Shown: positions 36,686 to 46,202 of the stretch, one piece after another
Layout: every line of letters starts with the position of its first letter
How positions within the stretch are numbered: position 1 is the first letter of the stretch
Assembly (NCBI RefSeq): GCF_002844395.1
Contig: NZ_CP025197.1
Location: 124,001-188,000 of the forward strand
DNA from: Acetivibrio saccincola
GTDB taxonomy: Bacteria > Bacillota > Clostridia > Acetivibrionales > Acetivibrionaceae
DNA: 64,000 bases
Direction: 5' to 3'
Made by a program: the position numbers and the translations under genes
The notes under the pieces: generated by a model
Databases searched by the model: none
What the model saw: the letters and a program-made list of their open reading frames with translations, nothing else
What the model was told of the DNA's origin: nothing

Positions 36686-38855
36686 TTCGCTAATCGAATG
36701 GAAGGATGAAAGTGAAAGTACCAGCATAGAAAGAGTACTTTGGATGGATGAAGAATTAGTGTATGTTATTGATGTTAACAAAAACAGCGCTCCATATCTG
36801 CGCAGTACTGCAGACATAGATAGTGCGCTAATAGATGGAAGGGCAGTTATTAAAGAAGATGATGCATATGCAGTTATATTAAAGGAAGAAGATATTCCAG
36901 AAAAACATAGAAAGATGAGGGACAAGGCTTGGGCAGTGATTAATGATATGGTGGCTAAGGAACCAGAAATTTATCAGTCTTCTTTCAGGAGGAAGGCAGT
37001 TCGTGAGGCTTCTAAAGCATATAACATTAGTGAATTGTGGGTGTTTGAGTATATTAAGAGGTACTGGAAAAGAGGGAAAACACCTAATGCCTTAATACCA
37101 GACTATAGGAACTGCGGGGGAAAAGGTAAAGAGAGGAAGGCTGGAAATGCAAAAAGGGGCAGGCCAAGGAAGTATCAGGACATAAATGGAGAAGGGGTAA
37201 ATGTAACCGAGGACATTAAAAGAATTTTCCGCATTGCTGTTAATAAATATTATTACACTGCAGCAAAAAACTCTCTTACGCTGACATATGAACTGATGAG
37301 GAAAGAATATTTTACAGACGGCTTTAAAGAAGAAAATGGCGTAAAGATACCTGTCATAAAACCTCAATCAGAGATTCCGAGTTTTGGCCAGTTCAGATAT
37401 TGGTTTGAGAAGGAGCGTAATATAAAAAAAGAGATAACTAGCCGCTATAGCAACAAGAAATTTTTAAAGCAGTACAGGGCCATAACGGGAAGTGCTTTAA
37501 GCGGAGTAATACAGCCTGGAACTTTTGAAATAGACTGCCAGGTAGGTGATGTCTACTTAGTATCAAGGTTTAATAGAAACTGGGTCATAGGCAGACCTGC
37601 CATTTATGCAGTAATTGACAAGTTTAGCCGTATGATATGCGGAATCTATATAGGTCTGGAGAGCGGTTCCTATACTGGTGCCATGATGGCGCTTTTAAAT
37701 GCAACTATGAATAAAGTAGAATATTGCAGACAGTACGGTATTGAAATAGAGGAGAAGGATTGGCCAGTCCACTACTTACCAGAGGCTATTATTGCTGATA
37801 GAGGAGAACTGGAAGGAGGAAATATTGAGAATCTTATAAACATGCTGAATATAAAAGTGCAGAATACACCTCCATACCGTGCAGACTTGAAATCAGCGGT
37901 AGAACGGTTCTTTAGCCTTACCAATGAGAGAGTAAAACCATTTTTACCTGGTGCTGTAGATTTAGACGGCAGGGAAAGAGGGGACAAGGACTACCGATTG
38001 AAAGCAAAACTTGATTTATACCAGTTTACACAGATTATGATAAAGTGCATTTTATACCACAATAACTATTATCACTTAGATTACTATAAGCGGGACGAGA
38101 TGATGGTGGAGGATGATGTCCCTTGTATTCCCATTGAACTTTGGAACTGGGGAATTGCAAACAGGGGAGGAACCCTGCGGAGTATATCGGAGGACATTGT
38201 TAAATTGGCCCTTATGCCTTCTGATACAGCGGTAGTTACTGAAAAAGGAATAAAATATAAAGATATGTATTATGCATCTTCGAACATGCTAAAAAATGAT
38301 GTATTTGCAAATGCACGGACAAATGGAATGTGGAGAGTAAAGATAAGTTACGACCCACGCAATATGAACTGCATTTATGTCTGTGGCGATAATCCCAAAG
38401 AATATGAGAAATGTTTTTTAATAGAGAGCAGTACCAGATATAAAGATAAAGCAATTGAGGAAATAGAGTATTTGTTAGCGATAGAAAGAATGCAGAAAGA
38501 GAAAAGTAAAGATTCGGTGGCACAGGCAAAAACAAAACTAATTGCAGAAATAGAAGATATCGTAAAACAGGCGGATGAAGATTATAAAAGGGAGACAAGT
38601 ACTGCAGAGAGCGACAGGCAGAGGATAAAAAGTATAAGGGGAAACAGGAAGATTGAAAAAACAGCAAGAAGGGCAGAAGAAGCATTTAAACTAGGAAATA
38701 ACAAAGAAGATTATGATAGCAGCGTGTTTAATGAAGCAGATTTTGAAGATGGGATAAATACCCTGCAGTTGCTTTTTAAAAGGCAGAAGGAGGTGCTGAA
38801 GGGTGAAGAAGATAATAATTCCGAATGGCAGCATGGCAGAAGAAGCAGAATATAA
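36660..38855 (+). CDS. tnsB: TnsB-like Tn7-type DDE transposase
   Basis: A 731-aa transposase that joins the 3-prime ends to target DNA. The N-terminal region contains helix-turn-helix DNA-binding segments (KAYNISELWVFEYIKRYW). The catalytic core has D292 in FEIDCQVGD, D380 in IIADRGE and E415 in SAVERFF, with the classical 35-residue gap. The C-terminal charged region probably contacts TnsC. All catalytic residues are present. AAAGGAGGG precedes the ATG, inside the end of tnsA. It overlaps tnsC by 53 bases. Confidence 0.92.
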   Translation: MRLLKYTVNSLIEWKDESESTSIERVLWMDEELVYVIDVNKNSAPYLRSTADIDSALIDGRAVIKEDDAYAVILKEEDIPEKHRKMRDKAWAVINDMVAKEPEIYQSSFRRKAVREASKAYNISELWVFEYIKRYWKRGKTPNALIPDYRNCGGKGKERKAGNAKRGRPRKYQDINGEGVNVTEDIKRIFRIAVNKYYYTAAKNSLTLTYELMRKEYFTDGFKEENGVKIPVIKPQSEIPSFGQFRYWFEKERNIKKEITSRYSNKKFLKQYRAITGSALSGVIQPGTFEIDCQVGDVYLVSRFNRNWVIGRPAIYAVIDKFSRMICGIYIGLESGSYTGAMMALLNATMNKVEYCRQYGIEIEEKDWPVHYLPEAIIADRGELEGGNIENLINMLNIKVQNTPPYRADLKSAVERFFSLTNERVKPFLPGAVDLDGRERGDKDYRLKAKLDLYQFTQIMIKCILYHNNYYHLDYYKRDEMMVEDDVPCIPIELWNWGIANRGGTLRSISEDIVKLALMPSDTAVVTEKGIKYKDMYYASSNMLKNDVFANARTNGMWRVKISYDPRNMNCIYVCGDNPKEYEKCFLIESSTRYKDKAIEEIEYLLAIERMQKEKSKDSVAQAKTKLIAEIEDIVKQADEDYKRETSTAESDRQRIKSIRGNRKIEKTARRAEEAFKLGNNKEDYDSSVFNEADFEDGINTLQLLFKRQKEVLKGEEDNNSEWQHGRRSRI

Positions 38856-40491
38856 GGAACAGGTAATACCAGATTATCAGGATAATCCTTTCATAGAAGC
38901 ACTTCCAAATCTTCTTTCTCCTCATGAAGTAGTAGAGAAACTGGCTTTTTATCCTGAATACCTTCAAAATGAAAGACAGTTGGACAGCCACTACAGAATT
39001 TATATGGTAGACAGGCTCTTTCAAGTCTTTCAGCCCATACCAATGAATATAGAACTGGAAAGAAAGATATCACGTGCCCTGCGTCAGGGGTATGTTTTCC
39101 GAAATCCGTTTGAAAGTAAACTGGCTCAGGGCTTTTGCAGAGACTACTATGGAACGAATCCTGTAAATCCAAAGGATGATGACGGATTTTATCCATCATC
39201 CTTTGGATTTACGCTTATAGGCATATCGGGATTAGGGAAGACATCTTCATTGAAGCGTATACTAAATATGTACCCACAAATTATTGTTCATTCGGAGTAT
39301 AGGGGCATTCCTTTTTCAGCATATCAGGTAGTATGGGTAAAATTAGAATGTCCTCATGACGGGTCCATTAAGGGATTGCTGTATGAATTTTTTTCAGAAA
39401 TAGACAGGCTGTTGGGAACCAACTATTATCAAAAGATGATGAAAACAAGGGCAACAGCAGATGCAATGATGACAGTAATGAATCAGGTAGTAAGAAATTG
39501 CTCTTTAGGCTTATTAGTGATAGATGAAATCCAGCATTTAAGCATGGCTAAATCGGGAGGAAGTGAAAAAATGCTGAATTTCTTTGTGAATCTTGTAAAT
39601 AATGTAAACACATCAATTGTTCTAGTTGGAACACCAGCGGCTATTAAGATATTTCAAGGAGAATTCAGGCAGGCACGAAGAGGGTCAGGTCTTGGCGGCG
39701 ATATGGTATGCGACAGGATTCAAAAAGATGAGGTGTGGGATTTATTAGTAAGTTCAATATGGCACTACCAGTGGACGAGGAAAGAAACTCCCTTTACTCC
39801 TGAAATAAGCAGTATTTTATATGAAGAAACGCAGGGGATACCTGATTTATTAAAAAAAGTCTATGCTATTGCTCAAGCCTACGCCATTTCATCAGGAAAG
39901 GAAGAGATAACTCCATATATTATTAGGAAGGCGGCGAAGGAAAACTTAAAATTAGTACAGCCAATGCTGACTGCTTTAAAGACTGGCAACATCAGAGAAA
40001 TTGCTAAATATGAAGATATCTGCATGACAGGTATTGATTTCGATGACTTTTTAACCCGAACCAAAGAATCTATTAACCTGGATTTGCGGGCAAAGGAAAT
40101 AAAGAAAAGGCAAAACAAAATGAAGCAGGAAAACCTCATGGAGGAGAAAAAGGAAGCCGTAGTAAAACTTGTTGATTTAGGAATGGATGCTAAGAAGGCT
40201 CAGAAAATAATTGATACCATGCCTTCTCAAAATCAGGATGTAAGTGCAGAGGGCATGGTGGAAGATGCGATGGCGCTGTTTAAAGATGAAGGCATGAAGG
40301 AAGAGCCAGAGAAAAAGGGAATAAGGAAGGTAAAAGGAAGAAAGGAAAAACAGAGTACGGCAAATCTACTTGATATCCGGACTGTTGTTGAACAGGGGAA
40401 AAAGGATAATAAAAGCGCTTATGAGGTTTTAAAAGAATCTGGGTATATTATAAGTTTTAAAGATGATATTTTTTCCAGGGAGGTGGTATGA
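38803..40491 (+). CDS. tnsC: TnsC-like AAA+ target-selection ATPase
   Basis: A 562-aa AAA+ regulator that links target selection to the TnsAB transposase. Walker A GISGLGKTSS begins at about residue 140 and Walker B LLVIDEIQHL is near 237-246; sensor sequence SIVLVGTPAA follows. The C-terminal 150 residues are lysine-rich. GTG 38803 is chosen because AGGAGG lies 9 bases upstream, within the end of tnsB. The stop overlaps the tniQ start (ATGA). Confidence 0.9.
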   Translation: MKKIIIPNGSMAEEAEYKEQVIPDYQDNPFIEALPNLLSPHEVVEKLAFYPEYLQNERQLDSHYRIYMVDRLFQVFQPIPMNIELERKISRALRQGYVFRNPFESKLAQGFCRDYYGTNPVNPKDDDGFYPSSFGFTLIGISGLGKTSSLKRILNMYPQIIVHSEYRGIPFSAYQVVWVKLECPHDGSIKGLLYEFFSEIDRLLGTNYYQKMMKTRATADAMMTVMNQVVRNCSLGLLVIDEIQHLSMAKSGGSEKMLNFFVNLVNNVNTSIVLVGTPAAIKIFQGEFRQARRGSGLGGDMVCDRIQKDEVWDLLVSSIWHYQWTRKETPFTPEISSILYEETQGIPDLLKKVYAIAQAYAISSGKEEITPYIIRKAAKENLKLVQPMLTALKTGNIREIAKYEDICMTGIDFDDFLTRTKESINLDLRAKEIKKRQNKMKQENLMEEKKEAVVKLVDLGMDAKKAQKIIDTMPSQNQDVSAEGMVEDAMALFKDEGMKEEPEKKGIRKVKGRKEKQSTANLLDIRTVVEQGKKDNKSAYEVLKESGYIISFKDDIFSREVV

Positions 40492-42200
40492 TGAACTTCT
40501 TTCCAACACCTTATCCAGACGAACTTTTATACAGTACATTGGCACGCTACTGCATGAGAAGCGGGAATATAAGAGAGATACATAATTTTGAGGATTTATT
40601 TGGAACAAGGAACTGTATAGCAGCAATGGAACTGCCTACACAACTGGATGCGTTAATCAGAAATATGCCTGTAAATACAAAATATACAGCAGAATACTTT
40701 ATCTTTAAGCACACCTTATTTCCATTTCTTGCAGCATTTATTCCTCAGGAACGTGCTAAAAAAATAATTCAAACTATGAGAAACGGTGAGGGTGCTGTTT
40801 CCTACATAAGAATAGGTTTAATATCAAATTCCATTACCTTAAATAAGTATTTTAGATTTTGCCTTGAGTGTTTCAAAGAAGATATAGAAACATTTGGAGA
40901 GCCATACTGGCACAGAAGCCATCAAATTACGGGGGTATTTGTATGTCCAAAACATAAAATACCCCTTTATAAAAGTACGGAACTTATTAGAGCAGGAAAC
41001 AGACAGAGATTTATTAGTGCATCTAAGGAGAATTGTAAAGTAGAAAAAGAAATAAATTACCCAGATGATTTAATGAAGAAGATGCTTTGGATGGCAGAGG
41101 ATGCAGAAATACTTTTAAACAATCAGTTTGGATTTAAAGAGCCTGAATGGTTTCAAAGTCAGTTCCGGGTTAAGTTAGTTGAAAAAGGCTATGCAAGAAT
41201 GAATAACTATATTCACCAGAAGAAATTAAAGCAAGACTTTGTGGACTTTTATGGACATGAATATTTACAACTAGTTCAATCTCCTGTATCAAATAATAGT
41301 GGAGGTTGGCTATCAGATATGATACGAAAAAATAATAGAACAACTTATACAGTAAGATATCTATTATTAGCGAGGTTTCTTGATATTCCTGTCGCTGATT
41401 TGTTTAATATAAAACTTGGTTTTAATGATGAAGATGAGAATAATATTGATACTTATCAGGAACTGTGGGACCAGAGACTGATAGAACTTGCCCAGTCAGG
41501 ATTATCTATAAGAGAAATTGCAGATGTGTTAAAATCATCCACCAAGACAATTAGAAAAAGTATCGATAGACTTGGAATTGAACCATTTTGGAAGTTTAAC
41601 GGAGGTGGAAAATACCTTCACAAAAAGTATACTGACACTGAAGAATTTAAAATTAAACGAGAAGAATTCAGGAGGAAATGGCTTCAACTTCATGTTCAGT
41701 ATGCTAATATAAGTAGTAACCAGATAAGAAGAAAAAATGATGGATTATATACATGGTTAAAAAGATATGATAGTAAATGGTTGGAACAAAACTATCGCAG
41801 AATAAAAACAGCAACCAATACTGTTGATTGGGCTAAAAGGGATGCTGAACTACTTCCAAGAGTGAAGGAAGTGGTAAAGGAAATGAAAGAAGGTAAGCCT
41901 GAAAGGATAACTTGGACAACCATCGGGAGCAAATTAGGGATTAGCGGTTGGCTCTCTAAGAAAAGAGAAAAACTGCCTATGACTAAATCATATATAGAAT
42001 CAGAATTGGAAAGTATGGAGGAATACCATATAAGAAAAATAAAATGGGGTATCGAAGAATTAGAAAAACAGGGAAAAGAGATGACATTATGGAATTTGGC
42101 AGAAACAGCAGGTGTTAAAACAAGATATATGAAAGTAATTTATAAGGAAATAGAACAGGTATTAAAGAATAAAGGATATGATTGTAATTTTAAATGGTAG
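40488..42200 (+). CDS. tniQ: TniQ/TnsD-family target-site protein
   Basis: A 570-aa protein of the TniQ/TnsD family. The N-terminus FFPTPYPDELLYSTLARYC is the standard TniQ start, and a zinc finger is formed by CLECF...HRSHQ...CPKH (about residues 124-155). The C-terminal half has several helix-turn-helix segments, including SGLSIREIADVLKSSTKTI, as in TnsD proteins that read a fixed attachment site. The size fits TnsD rather than short CRISPR-linked TniQ. The site it reads was not found. GGGAGGTGG precedes the ATG. Confidence 0.88.
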   Translation: MMNFFPTPYPDELLYSTLARYCMRSGNIREIHNFEDLFGTRNCIAAMELPTQLDALIRNMPVNTKYTAEYFIFKHTLFPFLAAFIPQERAKKIIQTMRNGEGAVSYIRIGLISNSITLNKYFRFCLECFKEDIETFGEPYWHRSHQITGVFVCPKHKIPLYKSTELIRAGNRQRFISASKENCKVEKEINYPDDLMKKMLWMAEDAEILLNNQFGFKEPEWFQSQFRVKLVEKGYARMNNYIHQKKLKQDFVDFYGHEYLQLVQSPVSNNSGGWLSDMIRKNNRTTYTVRYLLLARFLDIPVADLFNIKLGFNDEDENNIDTYQELWDQRLIELAQSGLSIREIADVLKSSTKTIRKSIDRLGIEPFWKFNGGGKYLHKKYTDTEEFKIKREEFRRKWLQLHVQYANISSNQIRRKNDGLYTWLKRYDSKWLEQNYRRIKTATNTVDWAKRDAELLPRVKEVVKEMKEGKPERITWTTIGSKLGISGWLSKKREKLPMTKSYIESELESMEEYHIRKIKWGIEELEKQGKEMTLWNLAETAGVKTRYMKVIYKEIEQVLKNKGYDCNFKW

Positions 42201-42459
42201 GTTCAAGACTACATATAAGGATAAGACATTGCATGTTTAGGTATTATTGAGAAGGCATATAATACTGAGTTTGTGAAACTCATCCTAGTGCTTAAGCGAT
42301 AATAGAAAACTTAAGACGATACTTTAAAAGTGTTCTACTTAAAAAATCACAAACCATCACCAATGGAACCAGTGTTGAAAATAAGATATAATGAGACATA
42401 TCATAAGTAGAAATTAAAATAAATTTTATTTTAAAGTAATCATTGAGGAGGGTATATTA

Positions 42460-43662
42460 GTGGAGATTATTGATTTAAGACCTTATTCTGGTTTAAATAC
42501 AAGGATATTAGATTATAAGACTAATGAAATCATATTTTCAAAAGACAATAAAATAGAAGAAAAATATTATTATTGTATTAGCAGATATAACCTTAATTCG
42601 AATACTGTAGAAGAAATATATAGATATGAAATTCCTCATTATGAGTTTTATAATCAATATGCTTATATTTTTGGAGAAGAGATTTTCATAATTAAGATGA
42701 AATTTCCACATAAAGTAGAGATAGATATCTTAAACAAGATAACGAAGAAAATTAAATCAATGAACTCCTTTGAGATTAAGGAGGAAATCACTTCTATTCC
42801 AATATCAATCAACAACCGTTACTTCGTATTCTATGGGGATATAGATGAAATGAATGAAAGGAAATATACTGAAAATAAGGAGAAGGGGTATAGTCATTAC
42901 CTTTATTTATGTGACTTATCAGAGGATAAAATATATTTTATAAAAGACTTGAGGTTAGTGGATGGACTTTCAGTAGTACATGGTTTAATAAATAAATTAC
43001 CTACATTTATACACGACAATCAACAATATTTGATATTTAATGAGACTTATATGGATGATTGGGAGTATGAAGATATTTATAATTTAATTCAATCAAACAA
43101 GTTAAGTAAGGATTTAGTTAAAGAAATAGAGGCATTGTATTTAATCAACATAAATGATTTTGTAAAAACTATTAAAATTGGCGAACAAAATGTACCATTT
43201 AAGGTTATTTGTAAAAGGCATATTAATGGCTGGGTAAGATATCTTGGAATGGATGACAAAAATATATATTTTAGAGAAAAGGATTTTATAACTCAAATAG
43301 AGAAGATATTTGCGATAAATAAAACAAATTTTGAATCTACTGTTGTGAAGGAAATAAACCACAAAGATGTTAAGGGTAGATTAATATATGATAATAATAA
43401 AATATATGAAGAAATAGAATCAGATGATTCTATAGAGATTAAAGGAATCTATAATTGTGATTATAATTTATGTTTTAAAAAAGATAGGAACATATCCTTT
43501 GAAGAATATATAAATAATAGATATTTGATTATTTCACAATGGATTGAAGACACAGAGGATAACTACTATGAGTTTGTCCATATTACAGATACTAAAGAAA
43601 ATAAGTGTATTAAATATGAAGGTAGATGTCATATTTATGATAGTCATGTAATTCTATATTAA
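42460..43662 (+). CDS. Unknown 400-aa protein behind the Tn7-like genes
   Basis: I do not recognise a family. The sequence is rich in tyrosine, asparagine and isoleucine with repeated strand-forming blocks and could form a beta-propeller, but no repeat is sharp enough to be sure. No signal peptide or membrane segment is seen. The start is GTG with GAGGAGGGT just upstream. Its base composition is more AT-rich than the tns genes, in line with transposon cargo. A strong terminator follows. Confidence 0.6.
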   Translation: MEIIDLRPYSGLNTRILDYKTNEIIFSKDNKIEEKYYYCISRYNLNSNTVEEIYRYEIPHYEFYNQYAYIFGEEIFIIKMKFPHKVEIDILNKITKKIKSMNSFEIKEEITSIPISINNRYFVFYGDIDEMNERKYTENKEKGYSHYLYLCDLSEDKIYFIKDLRLVDGLSVVHGLINKLPTFIHDNQQYLIFNETYMDDWEYEDIYNLIQSNKLSKDLVKEIEALYLININDFVKTIKIGEQNVPFKVICKRHINGWVRYLGMDDKNIYFREKDFITQIEKIFAINKTNFESTVVKEINHKDVKGRLIYDNNKIYEEIESDDSIEIKGIYNCDYNLCFKKDRNISFEEYINNRYLIISQWIEDTEDNYYEFVHITDTKENKCIKYEGRCHIYDSHVILY

Positions 43663-43734
43663 TATATTAACAATAAAATTCATGTATTTATCAATATAGG
43701 AGGAACTGTATTATAAGTGACAGGGATAACGTTT

Positions 43735-43767
43735 GAGCCCCTTAGCATATGGCTAAGGGGCTCTTAA
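43735..43767 (+). terminator. Intrinsic terminator after the 400-aa gene
   Basis: GAGCCCCTTAGC (43735-43746) pairs with GCTAAGGGGCTC (43752-43763) around a short loop, followed by TT and an AT-rich tail. Very stable; the T run is short. Confidence 0.75.
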
Positions 43768-43890
43768 AATAATTTTTTGTATTCGTGATGTCCAAATGGA
43801 CGGTTCTTTAAGAAAACCTTAAAGAACATTGTTTTAGTAATTAAATTTTAATACATTTTTATAATTTCGTCAAGACCTCTATCAAAATTT

Positions 43891-44598
43891 TCATGTATCG
43901 ATAGTTTTCCCTAAAAATAATTTTTTAATCATATTATCGATTTCATTTAATTTATCGGTGCTAAGTATAAAATTGCTTAAAGAATGATAGGCTTTTATAG
44001 GTTCATAAATTCTCATTTTGCTTATTGTCCTTATCTGGGACACTATGGCTACAGAACCTTTTTTTAGATTATTCAATTCTTTCATATATCTATCCCTTTT
44101 TCTACTACATAATATATGACTTTTATCTTTAATTGTTGACTGTTTTATTTGCTCATCTAAGTAGGCTATTTGGTTTTCTAAAAATTTAATTTTATCTGTA
44201 AGTATCGCATCACCTAAATAGAGTTCAAACCTGTCATCAATATCTTCTGGTTTCTCATTATCTTTTAGAGAACGTAAAGGAATAATTGTTATTACTTTAG
44301 AACTTTTTTCATTATTATTATCAATTACTAAGCCATAGTGAAGTCCACCTTGTTCTGAGCCAATGTTATAGCCTAAATGAACGGATACAATATTGCCTCT
44401 TCTATATTTTATAAGTTTTTTCGGGTCAAACTGTTTCTCATTTTTTAAAAATTTTTCATTCCAGTCGTTTAACCAATAAGTTAATAGTTTTGCTTGTTTA
44501 AAATCTAAATCATTCAAAATTGTTTTTTTAAGTTCATTTAAGACCTGAGTTAAACTATTCTCTAAATCTTGTTGAGTTTTTAATTCTTTGATTTCCAA
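43891..44598 (-). CDS. MazF/PemK-family toxin-like protein
   Basis: A 235-aa protein whose middle part, from KYRRGNIVSVHLGYNIGSEQGG to KGSVAIVSQIRTISKMRI, matches the MazF/PemK endoribonuclease fold, including the N-terminal strand with the glycine pair before H-Y-G-LVI and the late S-Q-I-R-T strand. About 65 residues precede it, and a helical insertion splits the core. No antitoxin gene is adjacent on the same strand, so regulation is unclear. The start is TTG with a GGGGGCG site. It may be solitary cargo of the Tn7-like element. Confidence 0.78.
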   Translation of the reverse strand: MEIKELKTQQDLENSLTQVLNELKKTILNDLDFKQAKLLTYWLNDWNEKFLKNEKQFDPKKLIKYRRGNIVSVHLGYNIGSEQGGLHYGLVIDNNNEKSSKVITIIPLRSLKDNEKPEDIDDRFELYLGDAILTDKIKFLENQIAYLDEQIKQSTIKDKSHILCSRKRDRYMKELNNLKKGSVAIVSQIRTISKMRIYEPIKAYHSLSNFILSTDKLNEIDNMIKKLFLGKTIDT

Positions 44599-44765
44599 AC
44601 ATACTTCGCCCCCTTTCTACACATCAGGGACATTATACCACGAAAAAAGTTTAATTAACAGTTTTAATGTATTATAATGTAAATTTTAATATATTTGTAT
44701 TTTATAATAAATTTTACGGAGGGGATGAGACCTGGGATTTGTTTTTTTAAAAATGAGAAAGAAAA

Positions 44766-44864
44766 ATGAATAAGGATGCAATTGAAATAATATTATTAGA
44801 GTTAAACGATTTACATGTAGATACTTCGAAAACGTTTAATAGATATCAAGAAAAAATCAGGTAA
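44766..44864 (+). pseudogene. Short antitoxin-like remnant
   Basis: ATG 44766 opens a 32-codon frame (MNKDAIEIILLELNDLH onward), a helical fragment of the type seen at the start of RelB-like antitoxins. It ends early and lies just before a decayed RelE-like gene. The call depends mostly on that neighbour. Confidence 0.35.
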
Positions 44865-45027
44865 GATATATTTAAAATGACAGATATTTAAGGGTAATAT
44901 TGAATAAGTCCAACCTGATACGCTAGAAATTATAATTTTAAGAACTTGAATTTATCAACATGCAACAATCCTAATGGAATTAGAAATTAATCAATTGGAA
45001 CCACAAAATTAACATTAGCGAAAATGC

Positions 45028-45255
45028 ATGAAGTTTAATATTAGGGATACTCAGCAAAGAAAGAGAATATTGTCTGCTATTTATGGATTGCCTAAGGGCG
45101 ATGTAAAGAAGTTAAAAGGCTATGAGTATTATAGACTTAGAGTTGGGGATGAGTTATTTTTACCGAGAATGATAAAGAACTTATTATACTGGTTATAGAT
45201 ATAGAGAACAGAGGCAGGTATATGAAAATCTATAGAGTTGTTGTACAGGAATATA
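45028..45255 (+). pseudogene. Decayed RelE/ParE-like toxin
   Basis: The frame from ATG 45028 encodes RDTQQRKRILSAIYGLPKGD then KKLKGYEYYRLRVGDE, the RelE-type core, and then breaks. A shifted frame restores ENDKELIILVIDIENRG, the usual end of the family. At least one indel near 45150-45165 disrupts the gene. It may have functioned with the fragment at 44766. Confidence 0.75.
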
Positions 45256-45349
45256 AAACTTTTATTCATAAGATAGTCATGTATTCGGTAAACAACGGTG
45301 AAAATATTATTAACCTATTACCTGTTACCTAATCCCTGTATCTATGTAT

Positions 45350-45940
45350 AAATCAAATAAACTCCTTTCATTTTTCAAATGTATGAAACGGAGTAAATAA
45401 AGTTGTATCAGAAAACATGGTTTATTAGGGCAAAAGAATGTCCTGTAGGCCATGTTTTTTATGTATTAGTTTTAAGGGATAAGGAATAAGGAGCAAGGCC
45501 GAAATTAAGATAAATCAATGGATTGGAAGATTGAATAGAAAAGAAAATGAAATGAAAAATGGACAAAATCCCCCCTTAATCCTCCCCCCCTTAACCCTTT
45601 TCTCTAAAAGCACTTTATTTTCATTTTTTGCCCTAAAAATTGAGGAATGAAAGGACTTTAGGAAGTAAGGAATAAGGAAAAAGGAATTAAATGGGAGATT
45701 GGAAGAGAATAACAAGCCAGTATTTTCAAGGGTTTGAGGGGGATTTGTGAAAGGAGTTTATTTGAAAAAGGAAAGAAGTTTATTTGGGTTACATAAAAGT
45801 TGTTACAAAAACCATAGGGAAAAGGTATATATGTGCCTTGGAACTATGGTTTTTTTATAAGGAATATAATTAGGACAAAAGTCGAGGATTTAACAGAATC
45901 CTTATTCCTGCTTAAACTCCTTAAAGAACTTTATTTTCAT
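45350..45940. repeat. Non-coding array C, partial
   Basis: A third version of the array. It contains AAATAAAGT at about 45395, AGCACTTTATTTTCATTTTTTG at about 45610, a variant at about 45750 and ACTTTATTTTCAT at about 45925. The first 400 bases match the starts of arrays A and B, but the regular 115-base portion is mostly missing. No gene is present, and 45941-46202 is the AT-rich leader of the surface-protein gene. Confidence 0.65.
45414..45460 (+). terminator. Bipartite hairpin, third copy with compensating changes
   Basis: AACATGG (45414-45420) pairs with CCATGTT (45450-45456). The inner stem reads AGGGCA and TGTCCT, so its sequence has changed relative to the other copies while pairing (with one G-T) is kept or extended. 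Confidence 0.55.
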
Positions 45941-46202
45941 AAAAAATAGAAATGTAGGAAAAGGAATAATAAATTTGACAAACAAGAATTTTTCTCTTGT
46001 GTTTTTAATTTAAAAATCTACAAAATAGGACCACCTTTTTTGGAAAAAATAGTATATAATTATACTGTTGTTTTTTTGATGAAGTGTTAGGAGGTGAGAT
46101 AAAAAGAAATATTTAATTGTGCAGGAGCGTTAAAAAATAGAGAGAAAAGCGATTTACAAAAAAACAATAAATTAATAAAAAAATCTTTGGGGGAGATATA
46201 AA

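Noticed and set aside
35828..42200. CRISPR-associated transposon
   Set aside because: No Cas genes or CRISPR repeats are present and the TniQ protein is long, as in TnsD-type elements.
43891..45255. One combined toxin-antitoxin operon of the MazF-like and RelE-like genes
   Set aside because: They are on opposite strands, and the RelE-like gene is broken.
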